DNA from: an uncultured Microbacterium sp.
GTDB lineage: Bacteria > Actinomycetota > Actinomycetes > Actinomycetales > Microbacteriaceae
Direction of reading: 5' to 3'
DNA length: 57,545 nucleotides
Assembly (NCBI GenBank): GCA_947503655.1
Contig: CANNEP010000006.1
Location: 1 to 57,545, forward strand
The stretch's first letter is position 1, and the number at the start of each line of letters is the position of its first letter. Made by a program: the position numbers and the translations under genes. Positions 10,219-18,878 of this stretch are shown here, in pieces. The notes under the pieces were generated by a model. That model ran no database searches. It was given only the letters and a program-made list of their open reading frames with translations, and had not been told where the DNA came from.

Positions 10219-11424
10219 TTAGGAGGCGAGCAATCGGCGCAAGTGCAGGCTGACGGCTTCGTCTTCAATCAGGAAGCCGTCGTGGCCGAAGTCGCTGGAG
10301 ATCACCACAGCCTGGTTTCCGTCGAGCGTGTTCGGAATGCCCTTGGCGATGCGGTGCTGCCCGTCAACTGGGAACAGACGGTCGCTGTCGATGCCGAGCA
10401 CGAGCGTCGTCGCGGTGACGCGGGCGAGGGCATCTTCGACACCACCACGGTCACGGCCGACATCGTGCGAATCCATCGCGCCGACCAGGATGACGTAGCT
10501 GTTCGCGTCAAAGCGGCGCGTGAACTTGTTGCCGTGGAAGTCGAGGTAGCTCTCCACCGCAAAGCGGCCACCGAGGCCAAAGGGGGAGACCGGTGACTGC
10601 CACGAGCGCTGGAACCGCTGGTTGAGCTCTGACGGGCTGCGGTAGTTGAGGAGAGCCATGCGGCGCGCGAGTGCGAGCCCGCGGTTGGGGCCTTCGCCGT
10701 CGCCGGCGTCGTAGTACTCGCCGCCGTTGAAGTGTGGATCAATCGCGATTGCTTCCAGCTGCACCGAGTTGAGTGCGATCTGATCGGCCGTATTGAGCGG
10801 GGGCGATGACAGTACTGCGAGGCGCGCCACGCGATCGGGAGTGGTGACGGCCCACTCGAGGGCGTGCATGCCGCCCATGGAACCACCGATGATGGCAAAG
10901 AAGCGATCGATCTCAAGGTGGTCGGCGAGCAGCCGCTGCGCCGCGACCTGGTCACGAATCGTCAGGTATGGGAAGCGCGAGGCCCACTCGTACCCGTCGG
11001 GCGCGATGCTGGAGGGGCCGGTCGACCCCTGGCACCCGCCGAGAATGTTCGGTGCGATGACGAAGTATTTGTCGGTGTCGATCGCGGCACCGGGGCCGAC
11101 GATGTCTTCCCACCACCCCGACGTGGGGTGCGCGCGGCTCGCGTCACCGCGCACGTGCGAGTCACCGGTGAGCGCGTGCAGAATCAGAATCGCGTTATCG
11201 CGCTCCGGGTTCAGCGTGCCCCACGTCTCATAGGCGAGACGGAACGACGGGAGCTGGCCACCAGACTCCGTGCGAAAAGCGCCGAAGTTCGCGAAGTGAC
11301 GGTCGCCCGCCGGATCACCGTCACGCCACGCACCCGTCGCTGGCGGACGACCCAACAGCGACCGAGCGTCGGCCTCGGTAACCGGTGCCGACGGCACCGT
11401 ATCTTCAGAGACCTGCCAATCCAT
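10219..11424 (-). CDS. metX: Homoserine O-acetyltransferase
   Basis: A 401-residue alpha/beta-hydrolase-fold enzyme that acetylates homoserine with acetyl-CoA, the first step of methionine synthesis. Visible are FRLAYETWGTLN, ILILHALTGDSHV, the nucleophile elbow GGSMGGMHALEW, and the other catalytic residues in GIDSDRLFPV (Asp) and DFGHDGFL (His). The open frame extends 126 codons upstream, but the ATG at 11422-11424 has a good GGGGAGA ribosome site and matches the family start. It lies downstream of metY on the same strand, 511 bp apart and after a hairpin, so it probably has its own promoter. Confidence 0.95.
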   Translation of the reverse strand: MDWQVSEDTVPSAPVTEADARSLLGRPPATGAWRDGDPAGDRHFANFGAFRTESGGQLPSFRLAYETWGTLNPERDNAILILHALTGDSHVRGDASRAHPTSGWWEDIVGPGAAIDTDKYFVIAPNILGGCQGSTGPSSIAPDGYEWASRFPYLTIRDQVAAQRLLADHLEIDRFFAIIGGSMGGMHALEWAVTTPDRVARLAVLSSPPLNTADQIALNSVQLEAIAIDPHFNGGEYYDAGDGEGPNRGLALARRMALLNYRSPSELNQRFQRSWQSPVSPFGLGGRFAVESYLDFHGNKFTRRFDANSYVILVGAMDSHDVGRDRGGVEDALARVTATTLVLGIDSDRLFPVDGQHRIAKGIPNTLDGNQAVVISSDFGHDGFLIEDEAVSLHLRRLLAS

Positions 11425-11813
11425 GGTTCCATTCTCCCCGGTATTGGCTCCGAAACGCGAAGTGTGACTTCCGGGGTTGACACTTTCGTCGAATTGGCTG
11501 GCGGAGGTTCCCCAGAGCGCGCCTGCGCCGGGCTCCGCCGTAGTTTCACTACGCACGCGCCGCATCCTGTTCTGCACGACGCAATGACGGGTAGCGACCG
11601 ACACGCCGCGTTTTGCACGGCGCTGCCGAGTGTGATCGTGCATAACAGAGGAAAACGCGTGGGCGAGGTTTTGAGCGGGAACTGAGCCGGAACGTTGGCA
11701 GGCGGGAACGACCACGGCCACGGGGACAACGAAGGGGATGCGCGGGCCAGCACTGAAAACCATCAGGGCTGCGAGACGGAACCACGAGGAGGTTTTTTGC
11801 ACGGCGCGAAGAT

Positions 11814-11873
11814 GAGGTCAGAACCAACGAGGTCAGAACCAACGAGGTCAGAACCAACGAGGTCAGAACCAAC
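11814..11873. repeat. Four perfect tandem copies of a 15-bp unit
   Basis: The unit GAGGTCAGAACCAAC is repeated four times without mismatch, followed by a degenerate start of a fifth copy (GAGGGCAGAG). It lies just downstream of the metY hairpin. The unit length keeps frame but no coding use is likely. Confidence 0.95.
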
Positions 11874-11886
11874 GAGGGCAGAGAGG

Positions 11887-11925
11887 GGTGAGGGCGGGAG
11901 CGACTGAGTCTCTCCCGCCCTCACC
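11887..11925 (-). terminator. Terminator-like hairpin after metY
   Basis: A perfect 14-bp stem (GGTGAGGGCGGGAG with CTCCCGCCCTCACC) and an 11-nt loop lie 10 bp beyond the metY stop. There is no T-run after it on the minus strand, so termination may be partial or Rho-assisted. Confidence 0.7.
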
Positions 11926-11935
11926 GGTGAGCGAA

Positions 11936-13258
11936 TTAGACGCGGGTCTGTTCGATCTGCTCGCGGGCGGCGGTGAGGCCGGCCTCGAGGTCAGCCTTGA
12001 TGTCTTCGATGTTCTCGAGACCGACCGACAGGCGTACGAGGCCCGGCGTGACGCCAGCGGTGAGCTGCTGCTCGGGCGAGAGCTGCGAGTGCGTGGTCGA
12101 TGCCGGGTGGATCACGAGCGAACGCACGTCACCAATGTTGGCGAGGTGGCTGAACAGGCTCAGGTTGTTGACGAACGCGCGGCCAGCGTCGACGCCGCCC
12201 TTGAGTTCGAACGACAGCACCGCACCGACACCCTTGGGGGCGTACTTGTTGGCGGCGGCGTACCACGGCGACGACGGCAGACCGGAGTAGTTGACCGTCG
12301 CGATGTCGGGGTGGTTGTCGAGCCACTCGGCGATCTCCTGTGCGTTCTGCACGTGGCGCTCGAGACGCAGCGACAGCGTCTCGATGCCCTGGATGAGCTG
12401 CCAGGCGCTCGCCGGAGCGATTGCCGAACCGAGGTCGCGCAGCAGTTGCACGCGCGCCTTGATGATGAAAGCGAGGCCGTCACCGACAGCGGCGGTGTAG
12501 CTTGCGCCGTTGTACGACGGGTCGGGCTCGGTGAGGCCCGGGAACTTCTCGACGTTCTCCGACCACTTGAAGCGGCCACCGTCGACGATGGAACCACCGA
12601 TGACGGTGCCGTGACCGCCGAGGAACTTCGTGGCCGAGTGGATCACGATGTCAGCACCGTGCTCGAACGGCTTGATGAGGAAAGGCGTCGCGATCGTGTT
12701 GTCAGCGATGAGCGGAATGCCCGCTTCGTGTGCCACGCCAGCGATGCCAGCGATGTCGAGCACGTTGATCTTCGGGTTACCGATCGTCTCACCGAAAAAC
12801 AGCTTCGTGTTCGGGCGAACGGCTGCGCGCCACTCTTCGAGGTCATCCTGGTTCTCAACGAACGTGACCTCGATGCCGAGCTTGCCCAGCGTGTACTTGA
12901 AGAGGTTGTAGGTGCCGCCGTAGATCGAGCTCGACGAAACAATGTGGTCGCCAGCGGCGGCGATGTTCAGGATTGCGGTGGTGGCAGCAGCCTGGCCCGA
13001 GGCGACAAGGAGCGCGCCCGTTCCGCCTTCGAGGGCTGCGATGCGCTGCTCGGCGACATCCTGCGTGGGGTTCTGAATACGGGTGTAGATGTTGCCGAAC
13101 TCAGCGAGCGCGAATAGGTTCGCGGCGTGGTCGGTGCTGTCGAACACGTACGACGTGGTCTGGTAAATCGGGGTGGCGCGAGCCTTGGTGACCGGGTCGG
13201 GCGCAGCGCCAGAGTGGATCTGCTTGGTCTCAAAACGCCAGTTCTCGGGTGCAGACAT
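11936..13258 (-). CDS. metY: O-acetylhomoserine sulfhydrylase (aminocarboxypropyltransferase)
   Basis: A 440-residue PLP enzyme of the Cys/Met metabolism family that makes homocysteine directly from O-acetylhomoserine and sulfide. The N-terminus WRFETKQIHSG, the YTRIQNPTQDVAEQRIAALEGG segment, DNTIATPFLIKPFEHGAD and the PLP lysine in IHSATKFLGGHGTVIGG are all present, and the C-terminal IHPASTTHSQL is intact. A longer open frame exists, but the ATG at 13256-13258 has an AAGGAG site and fits the family. Together with metX it gives the direct sulfhydrylation route. Palindromes upstream suggest repressor control. Confidence 0.96.
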   Translation of the reverse strand: MSAPENWRFETKQIHSGAAPDPVTKARATPIYQTTSYVFDSTDHAANLFALAEFGNIYTRIQNPTQDVAEQRIAALEGGTGALLVASGQAAATTAILNIAAAGDHIVSSSSIYGGTYNLFKYTLGKLGIEVTFVENQDDLEEWRAAVRPNTKLFFGETIGNPKINVLDIAGIAGVAHEAGIPLIADNTIATPFLIKPFEHGADIVIHSATKFLGGHGTVIGGSIVDGGRFKWSENVEKFPGLTEPDPSYNGASYTAAVGDGLAFIIKARVQLLRDLGSAIAPASAWQLIQGIETLSLRLERHVQNAQEIAEWLDNHPDIATVNYSGLPSSPWYAAANKYAPKGVGAVLSFELKGGVDAGRAFVNNLSLFSHLANIGDVRSLVIHPASTTHSQLSPEQQLTAGVTPGLVRLSVGLENIEDIKADLEAGLTAAREQIEQTRV

Positions 13259-13305
13259 AAGAGGACTCCTTGTGTTGTCGGGCGGCAACAGGAGCCGCTC
13301 AGTAG

Positions 13306-13357
13306 AGATTAGGTAGCTACCCCATGCCGGCCAACTTTGGGGACATGTTACGTAACA
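13306..13357 (-). promoter_or_regulatory. metY promoter with two palindromic operator candidates
   Basis: On the minus strand a -35 (TTGGCC, forward 13329-13334), a 17-bp spacer and a -10 (TAATCT, forward 13306-13311) can be drawn, giving a ~40-nt leader. The 10-bp palindrome GGTAGCTACC (13312-13321) sits in the spacer against the -10. The 12-bp palindrome TGTTACGTAACA (13346-13357) lies just upstream of the -35 and at about -35 of the divergent SDR promoter. No SAM riboswitch was recognised in the leader. Confidence 0.5.
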
Positions 13358-13377
13358 CGATCGACACGCACACCTTG

Positions 13378-13383
13378 TAGCGT
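13378..13383 (+). promoter_or_regulatory. -10 element for leaderless SDR gene transcript
   Basis: TAGCGT ends 6 nt before the ATG at 13390. GGAGG overlaps the space between them, so a very short led transcript is also possible. The TGTTACGTAACA palindrome ends 20 bp upstream. Confidence 0.5.
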
Positions 13384-13389
13384 GGAGGC

Positions 13390-14163
13390 ATGACGAGGCG
13401 TGCAGTTGTAACGGGTGCAAGTAGCGGTATCGGCCGGGCGACGGTTGTCGCTCTCCGCGACGCGGGGTGGGATGTCGTCGGTGTCGCCCGCCGTGCCGAG
13501 CGTCTCGCCGAGGTCGCGGCCGAGACTGGTGCCGCCGTTTTTTCTGCTGACCTCACGAAGCAGGCCGACGTTGATGCGCTCGCGCAGTACCTGGAGAGCA
13601 CCGGAACCACGCATGCACTTGTGCAGGTGGCGGGAGGAGCCGCGGGTACGGAACGCATTGAAGACGCACGCACCGAGGACTGGGAGTGGATGTTCCAGGC
13701 TAACGTGATGGGCACCCAGCGTCTCGTAGCCGCACTCTTGCCGCAGCTTCGCCAGGCAACGCTCACCGACGGCCACGCCGACCTCGCGTTTGTCACCTCA
13801 ACCGCCGCACAGACCGCCTACCCGGGTGGTGCCGGCTACAACGCCGCAAAGGCGGGGGAGTCGATGCTCGTCAAGGCGCTACGTCTCGAGCTCGCCGGTG
13901 AGCCGCTGCGCGTCACTGAGATCGCCCCGGGCATGGTGTTTACCGAAGAGTTCACCCTCAACCGCAACCGCGGCAACACGGACGCGGTTGCCGCCACCTA
14001 CGACGGCGTTGAAGCCCCGCTCGTCGCGAGCGACGTTGCCGACGTCATTAGCTACGCACTCAACGCACCCGGCCACGTCAACCTCGACCTCATCACGATG
14101 CGCCCGGTCGCACAGGCCGCACAGCACGTGCTGATCCGCGGTGAACTGAAGCCGCGCCTGTAA
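13390..14163 (+). CDS. SDR family NAD(P)-dependent oxidoreductase
   Basis: A 257-residue classical short-chain dehydrogenase. The cofactor motif [12 protein letters not shown] is at residues ~8-19, the active-site Tyr-Lys pair is in [19 protein letters not shown] (~150-170), and [12 protein letters not shown] follows. It resembles the YdfG/serine 3-dehydrogenase-like group (QVAGGAAG replaces the usual NNAG, a mild deviation). Substrate unknown. It shares a divergent control region with metY and is followed after 1 nt by ung, so it heads a short operon. Confidence 0.92.
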   Translation: MTRRAVVTGASSGIGRATVVALRDAGWDVVGVARRAERLAEVAAETGAAVFSADLTKQADVDALAQYLESTGTTHALVQVAGGAAGTERIEDARTEDWEWMFQANVMGTQRLVAALLPQLRQATLTDGHADLAFVTSTAAQTAYPGGAGYNAAKAGESMLVKALRLELAGEPLRVTEIAPGMVFTEEFTLNRNRGNTDAVAATYDGVEAPLVASDVADVISYALNAPGHVNLDLITMRPVAQAAQHVLIRGELKPRL

Positions 14164-14164
14164 C

Positions 14165-14851
14165 GTGACGACGCTCGATCAGCTCGCAGCGAGCGGAACC
14201 ATTGACGCCGGGTGGGCGCAGGCACTTGCGCCGGTCGCCGCGGATATTGCCGCGGTTTCTGCGCGCGTGCAGGCCGCGCGTGACGCTGGTGTTGAGGTGC
14301 TTCCCGCCGCGGAGAACGTGTTTCGTGCGTTTAGCCGCCCGCTCGACGACGTGCGCGTGCTGATCGTCGGCCAAGACCCCTATCCGACGCCCGGTCACGC
14401 GATCGGTCTCTCGTTCGCCGTGAACCGCGACGTGCGCCCGCTGCCACGCAGCCTCAGCAACATCTACAAAGAGCTGACCGCCGACCTCGAGATCGCGCCG
14501 GCCAGTCACGGCGATCTGTCGGCGTGGGCTGATCAGGGTGTCATGCTCCTCAACCGCGTGCTCACCGTCGCACCCGGCGCTGCCGGTTCCCACCGCCGCT
14601 GGGGCTGGGAGAAGGTCACCGAGCACGCCATTCGGGTGCTTGCCGCGCGTGACCAGCCGCTCGTCGCGGTGCTGTGGGGCAAAGACGCCGAGAACCTCCG
14701 CGGCTGGCTCGGTGACACCCCGGCAATCGTCTCCGCTCACCCGTCGCCGCTGTCGGCATCGCGTGGCTTTTTTGGCTCGCGCCCGTTCTCGGGCGCGAAT
14801 GACCTGTTGCGCGCTCAGGGCGCAGCGCCCATCGATTGGCGAGTGGAGTAG
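14165..14851 (+). CDS. ung: Uracil-DNA glycosylase
   Basis: A 228-residue family 1 uracil-DNA glycosylase, which excises uracil from DNA. The catalytic water-activating motif [18 protein letters not shown] is at residues ~69-86 and the DNA-intercalation loop [18 protein letters not shown] at ~193-210. The GTG start follows the SDR stop by 1 nt, so [11 protein letters not shown] is coupled. The length is normal. Confidence 0.96.
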   Translation: MTTLDQLAASGTIDAGWAQALAPVAADIAAVSARVQAARDAGVEVLPAAENVFRAFSRPLDDVRVLIVGQDPYPTPGHAIGLSFAVNRDVRPLPRSLSNIYKELTADLEIAPASHGDLSAWADQGVMLLNRVLTVAPGAAGSHRRWGWEKVTEHAIRVLAARDQPLVAVLWGKDAENLRGWLGDTPAIVSAHPSPLSASRGFFGSRPFSGANDLLRAQGAAPIDWRVE

Positions 14852-14855
14852 GCAC

Positions 14856-15446
14856 ATGAAGCCGGACGAGTACCTCAAGCCCCGCAAGCTCCCCAGGCAC
14901 CTGCAGAAGGCTGAGGTGCCCGACGAGTTCTCGTTCTCGATCCGCGATGCGGTCGCTGCACACTTGCCGGCGGTGCGCGAGATCTACAACTACTACGTCA
15001 CCAACTCGTCGGTCACTTTCGACGAGTCGACGTGGACGCTCGCGCAGTGGAAAGAGAAGTTCGCGCACCTCACGAAACTCGGCCTGCCGTTTATCGTGGC
15101 GGTGTCACCGAGTGGCCAGGTTCTCGGATACGCCCTGCTGTCGCAGTGGAAGCCGAAGTCGGCCTACCGTTTCACGACCGAGAACTCCATCTACCTCGGC
15201 CCGAGCGCCGGCGGTAAAGGCATCGGGCGGGCACTGCTGACCGAGCTCATCGCCCGCGGCGAGGCAGCGGGAATCCGCCAGATCCTGGCGGTCATTAGCG
15301 ACAAGGGTGCCGAAGCATCGATTGCCCTGCACGAAAAGCTCGGCTTCGTTGAAGTGGGCCGCATGGGCCGGGTGGGCTTCAAATTTGACCGGTGGCTCGG
15401 AACCATCATCCTGCAGAAAGAACTGCCGAAGACCCGCAAGAAATAG
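14856..15446 (+). CDS. GNAT-family N-acetyltransferase (phosphinothricin acetyltransferase-like)
   Basis: A 196-residue acetyl-CoA-dependent N-acetyltransferase. The GNAT fold is recognised from FSIRDAVAAHLPAVREIYNYYV, the acetyl-CoA loop SIYLGPSAGGKGIGRALL (Q/R-x-x-G-x-G type), and ALHEKLGFVEVGRMGRVGFKF with the RWLGTIILQKEL ending typical of the Pat/YncA group. The ATG start lies 4 nt after the ung stop. An open frame continues upstream through ung and is spurious. Substrate unknown; members acetylate amino acid analogues. It stops 3 nt before the convergent ABC operon end. Confidence 0.9.
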   Translation: MKPDEYLKPRKLPRHLQKAEVPDEFSFSIRDAVAAHLPAVREIYNYYVTNSSVTFDESTWTLAQWKEKFAHLTKLGLPFIVAVSPSGQVLGYALLSQWKPKSAYRFTTENSIYLGPSAGGKGIGRALLTELIARGEAAGIRQILAVISDKGAEASIALHEKLGFVEVGRMGRVGFKFDRWLGTIILQKELPKTRKK

Positions 15447-15449
15447 CGG

Positions 15450-16238
15450 TTACGGCGTGGTGTCGATCGTAGGGATCGCCGCCAGCAGGCGCTTCGTGTA
15501 GTCCTCACGCGGATGCTGCAGCACCTCGGCGACGGGGCCGCGCTCAACGATCGCCCCATCCTTCATAACCACCACCGATTCGCACAGCGACTGCACCACA
15601 CCAATGTCGTGCGAGACGAACAGCATCGTCATGTTGTCTCGTGCCAACAGGTTGCGCATCACTTCGAGAATCTGGGCGCGCACCGTGACGTCGAGCGCCG
15701 ACAGCGGCTCGTCACCGACGAGAATTGACGGCTTGTGCACGAGCGCACGCGCAATCGCGATGCGCTGACGCTGGCCACCCGAGAACTCGTGCGGAAAGCG
15801 CGACGCCATGTCAGGCTCGAGATCCACGTCTTCGAGCACTTCGGCAACACGCTTGCGGTGATCACCACCGATACCCAGTGCCCACAGCGGCTCGGCAACG
15901 GCGCGGCCAACCGACATACGAGGGTCAAGCGACGCGTACGGGTCTTGGAAGACGATGCCGGTCTCGCGGCGGAGCCAGTGCAGGCTCCGCGCTGACTTTC
16001 GGGCGTCCACCGGGCGACCGTTAATCTCAATGGTTCCGCTCGTCGGTGTATCCAGCGCGAGCAACAGTCGAATTAGTGTCGACTTGCCCGAGCCTGACTC
16101 GCCGATGATGCCGACGGCCTCACCGTCTTCGGCCGTGAAATCGACACCATCAAGCGCCGTCGTGTACGTGCGCTTCTCAAACGGTGTCTCTTTGGCGCGC
16201 GCGTAGCGGCGGGTCAGGTCTTTCGCAACGATCGTCAT
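15450..16238 (-). CDS. Oligopeptide-type ABC transporter, ATP-binding subunit 2 (DppF-like)
   Basis: A 262-residue ATPase. The Walker A is GESGSGKST, the signature [16 protein letters not shown], the Walker [13 protein letters not shown] and the switch His LFVSHD. The C-terminal [15 protein letters not shown] is the tail seen in peptide/nickel transporter ATPases. It is the last gene of a five-gene operon, its start overlapping the stop of the gene before it by 4 nt. It pairs with the next entry as the two non-identical ATPases of a peptide importer. Confidence 0.94.
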   Translation of the reverse strand: MTIVAKDLTRRYARAKETPFEKRTYTTALDGVDFTAEDGEAVGIIGESGSGKSTLIRLLLALDTPTSGTIEINGRPVDARKSARSLHWLRRETGIVFQDPYASLDPRMSVGRAVAEPLWALGIGGDHRKRVAEVLEDVDLEPDMASRFPHEFSGGQRQRIAIARALVHKPSILVGDEPLSALDVTVRAQILEVMRNLLARDNMTMLFVSHDIGVVQSLCESVVVMKDGAIVERGPVAEVLQHPREDYTKRLLAAIPTIDTTP

Positions 16239-17044
16239 GCCGCACCACCGTCAGTCATGGTTCCATCCGGCGCCCGCCACAACGTTGCTTGCGCATCACG
16301 CAACAGTCCCTGCGTGATGGGGGACTGCGGCGTGGTCAGCAGGGTCTTGAGCGGCCCCTGCTCGATCACGCGGCCGTGCTTGAGCACGACGCCGTGGGTG
16401 GCAACCTGCCTGAGAACGGCGAGGTCGTGCGTGATGAACACGAGCGACATGCCGTCGTCAGCCACGAGCGAGCGCAGCAGCCTGAGAATGTCGGCCTGGA
16501 GCGTGACGTCGAGCGCGGTGGTCGGCTCATCTGCAATCAGCAACTTAGGACGGCACGCGAGTGCCATCGCGATCGCCGCGCGCTGACGCTGACCGCCAGA
16601 AACCTGGTGCGGGTAGCGCTTCACGATGCGTTCGGGGTCTGGCAGCTTGACGCGGGCAGCCTCGGCAATTGCGCGGGTCTTCGCTTCGCCGCGCGTTACG
16701 TTTTCGTGGATGCGGATCGACTCCGCAATCTGGCGCCCGAGCGTGCGAATCGGGTTGAGCGCCGTCTGCGGCTCTTGAAACACAATGCCGATTTCGTCGC
16801 CGCGGAGTTCGGCGAGCTTGCGATCAGGCATACCGATGAGCTCGGTGCCGTTCCACGTGATGCTGCCGGATACTTCGGAACCATCGGGCAACAGGCCGAG
16901 GATCGCGAGCGCCGTGAGTGACTTGCCGGATCCCGATTCACCGATCAGGCCGACGCGGGCACCATCGGGTACCTCGAAACTGATGTCTTCAATCACGGTC
17001 TTGCCGTGAATCGTAACGTGCAGGTTTTTGACGACGAGGCTCAT
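16235..17044 (-). CDS. Oligopeptide-type ABC transporter, ATP-binding subunit 1 (DppD-like)
   Basis: A 269-residue ATPase with [19 protein letters not shown] (Walker A), [16 protein letters not shown] (signature), [12 protein letters not shown] (Walker B) and LVFITHD (switch His). It is shorter than typical DppD (~320-330), with a reduced C-terminal part and no obvious iron-sulfur cysteine cluster. It overlaps both neighbours by 4 nt within the operon. Confidence 0.94.
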   Translation of the reverse strand: MSLVVKNLHVTIHGKTVIEDISFEVPDGARVGLIGESGSGKSLTALAILGLLPDGSEVSGSITWNGTELIGMPDRKLAELRGDEIGIVFQEPQTALNPIRTLGRQIAESIRIHENVTRGEAKTRAIAEAARVKLPDPERIVKRYPHQVSGGQRQRAAIAMALACRPKLLIADEPTTALDVTLQADILRLLRSLVADDGMSLVFITHDLAVLRQVATHGVVLKHGRVIEQGPLKTLLTTPQSPITQGLLRDAQATLWRAPDGTMTDGGAA

Positions 17045-17928
17045 GCGGTCACCGTCGGCATGGGTGCGGGCATGGCCTTTGCCATGCGCTGACTGAGCGT
17101 GGGGTCTGTGGTCTCACGCAACTTGTCTCCGAGTAGGTTCAGGGCGAGCACCGTCAGGGAGATCGCGAGACCCGGCCAAATCACGGCGAGCGGGTGAATG
17201 TTGATGAAGGCCTGTGTTTCAGCGAGTAGACGGCCCCATGACGGGTCGTTGGCCGAGGCGCCGAAACCGATGTAGCTGAGGCCCGCTTCGGCAAGCACCG
17301 CGACACCCATCGACCACGACAGCTGCACGATGTACACCGGCGCGATATTGGGGAGCACGTGACGGAACACGTTCTGTGACGTGGTGAGACCGGCAGCCTT
17401 GCCAGCGAGAACGTAGTCGCTCGAGAGCACGCGGCGCAGTTCGGGGCGGGTGACGCGCGCCATGTTGACGCCGAAACCGATACCCACAGCAAAGACCACG
17501 ACCCACAGCGACTGGCCCGCGATCGAGGCGAGCATCGCCGCGATGATGAGCACGGGGAAGGCGAGGAGCACGTCGATGAGCGTTGCCATCGCTTCGCGTA
17601 CGAGACGCGTCGTCAGCGTTGCGAGGCACGCGAGTGCGATACCGATGATGGTGGAGATCACGGCAGCACCAATAGCGACCACGACGGTGGTGCGGGCACC
17701 GAGCATGATGTGCGTCAGCATGTCGCGGCCAGCGTTATCGGTGCCGAGCACGTGCGGCCAGCCGGGGCCGAGCCACCGGTCATCGATGTTGGCGAGTTCG
17801 GGTGGGAATGGCGTCCAGAACAGCGAGACGAGTGCTGTCAGCGCCACGAGGGCCACGACGATGACGCCGAATTTTCCGGTTGTGGAGCGCCATAGCGGGC
17901 GGAACCATCCGGCACGTTGTGTGCTCAT
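17041..17928 (-). CDS. Oligopeptide-type ABC transporter permease (DppC-like)
   Basis: A 295-residue membrane permease with about six helices. The cytoplasmic coupling loop AAGLTTSQNVFRHVLPNIAP is the EAA-like motif that docks on the ATPases, and the segment before it (GFGVNMARVTRPELRRVLSSDYV) is typical of DppC/OppC. The extracytoplasmic DDRWLGPGWPHVLGTDNAGRD region matches the family. It overlaps both flanking genes by 4 nt. Confidence 0.95.
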   Translation of the reverse strand: MSTQRAGWFRPLWRSTTGKFGVIVVALVALTALVSLFWTPFPPELANIDDRWLGPGWPHVLGTDNAGRDMLTHIMLGARTTVVVAIGAAVISTIIGIALACLATLTTRLVREAMATLIDVLLAFPVLIIAAMLASIAGQSLWVVVFAVGIGFGVNMARVTRPELRRVLSSDYVLAGKAAGLTTSQNVFRHVLPNIAPVYIVQLSWSMGVAVLAEAGLSYIGFGASANDPSWGRLLAETQAFINIHPLAVIWPGLAISLTVLALNLLGDKLRETTDPTLSQRMAKAMPAPMPTVTA

Positions 17929-18878
17929 TCGGTTGCCTCCCGAAGTCGTGGGTCCAGAATGCGGTGCACAATGTCGACCGCAAAGCCGATGAGGAGAACG
18001 ACCGCGGTCAACACGAGCAGTTCGCCCTGCACGAGCGGCAGGTCGCGAGCGCCGACGTCATCAATGAGCATGCGGCCGATGCCTGGCAGGTTGAACAGTT
18101 TTTCAATCACCACGGCACCCACCACGATGCCAGCAACCTGCAGACCCAACACCGTGATGATGGAGAGACCAACGTTCGGTAGGCCATGCCGCAAGAGCGC
18201 CTGCGTACGGGTGAGACCCTTGGCCGCTGCCGTGCGTACAAAGTCACGTGTAATCGCGTCGAGCGTGGCACTGCGCACGAAGCGCATCAACACGGCACCC
18301 TCGACGATGCCGATCGTGATCGCGGGAAGAACGAGAGCCATAAAGGCTTTGCCCGGCTCTTCCCACCCCGAGCGGGGGAATCCCTGTGCGCGGAACCAGC
18401 CGAGCCACAGCGAGAAGACCAGGATGAGAACCATGCCTGCCCAAATTACCGGCACCGCAGCGACACCCTGCGCCCCAACGCTCAACACGGTTCCGCTCAG
18501 CTTGTTTCGACGCAGTGCCGACAGAATGCCCAGCGGCACCGCGATGACGAGGGCAACGGCCATAGCCATGAGGCCGAGGGGAATCGTCACTTCGGCTTTT
18601 TCCAGCAGCTCGTCAACAACCTTGGTGTTGGTGATGAGCGATGTGCCCATGTCGCCGGTGACGACGCCACCAATCCAGCTGAAGTACTGCACCGGCAACG
18701 GCTGATTGAGCCCGAGCTCTTCGCGCAACTGCGCAACCTGCTCGGGTGTTCCTTCTGCCCCGGCGATCACCTGAGCGACATCGCCGGGCAGAACCCGCAG
18801 CGCCAGGAAGATCAGCAGGGACGCCACGATCAGCCCTCCAATGAGGAGGACTGATCGTGTCAGGATGTAGCGAATCAC
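17925..18878 (-). CDS. Oligopeptide-type ABC transporter permease (DppB-like)
   Basis: A 317-residue permease. The N-terminus MIRYILTRSVLLIGGLIVAS and FLALRVLPGDVAQVIAG are characteristic of DppB/OppB, as is the EAA-like loop AAKGLTRTQALLRHGLPN. It follows the binding-protein gene with a 4-nt overlap and overlaps the DppC-like gene downstream. Confidence 0.95.
   Translation of the reverse strand: MIRYILTRSVLLIGGLIVASLLIFLALRVLPGDVAQVIAGAEGTPEQVAQLREELGLNQPLPVQYFSWIGGVVTGDMGTSLITNTKVVDELLEKAEVTIPLGLMAMAVALVIAVPLGILSALRRNKLSGTVLSVGAQGVAAVPVIWAGMVLILVFSLWLGWFRAQGFPRSGWEEPGKAFMALVLPAITIGIVEGAVLMRFVRSATLDAITRDFVRTAAAKGLTRTQALLRHGLPNVGLSIITVLGLQVAGIVVGAVVIEKLFNLPGIGRMLIDDVGARDLPLVQGELLVLTAVVLLIGFAVDIVHRILDPRLREATE

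Larger units (their letters stand above)
11425..11935. other. metY-metX intergenic region (511 bp) without convincing gene
   Basis: No plausible protein is seen. Short open frames here (for example 11695-11907 on plus, encoding RSEPT repeats) have no ribosome site or family likeness. The region contains the 15-bp tandem repeat and the hairpin after metY described separately. It must also carry the promoter for metX on the minus strand, which I could not place with confidence. Confidence 0.6.

Noticed and set aside
11425..11802. 126-codon upstream extension of metX
   Set aside because: The family N-terminus and a good ribosome site fix the start at 11424; the extension has no conserved sequence.
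11695..11907. 70-codon plus-strand frame with RSEPT repeats
   Set aside because: The peptide repeat is only the [11 protein letters not shown] of the 15-bp DNA repeat; no ribosome site, and it runs against the flanking operon.
13259..13305. SAM riboswitch in the metY leader
   Set aside because: The leader is only about 40 nt, too short for any SAM riboswitch class, and no core motif was seen.
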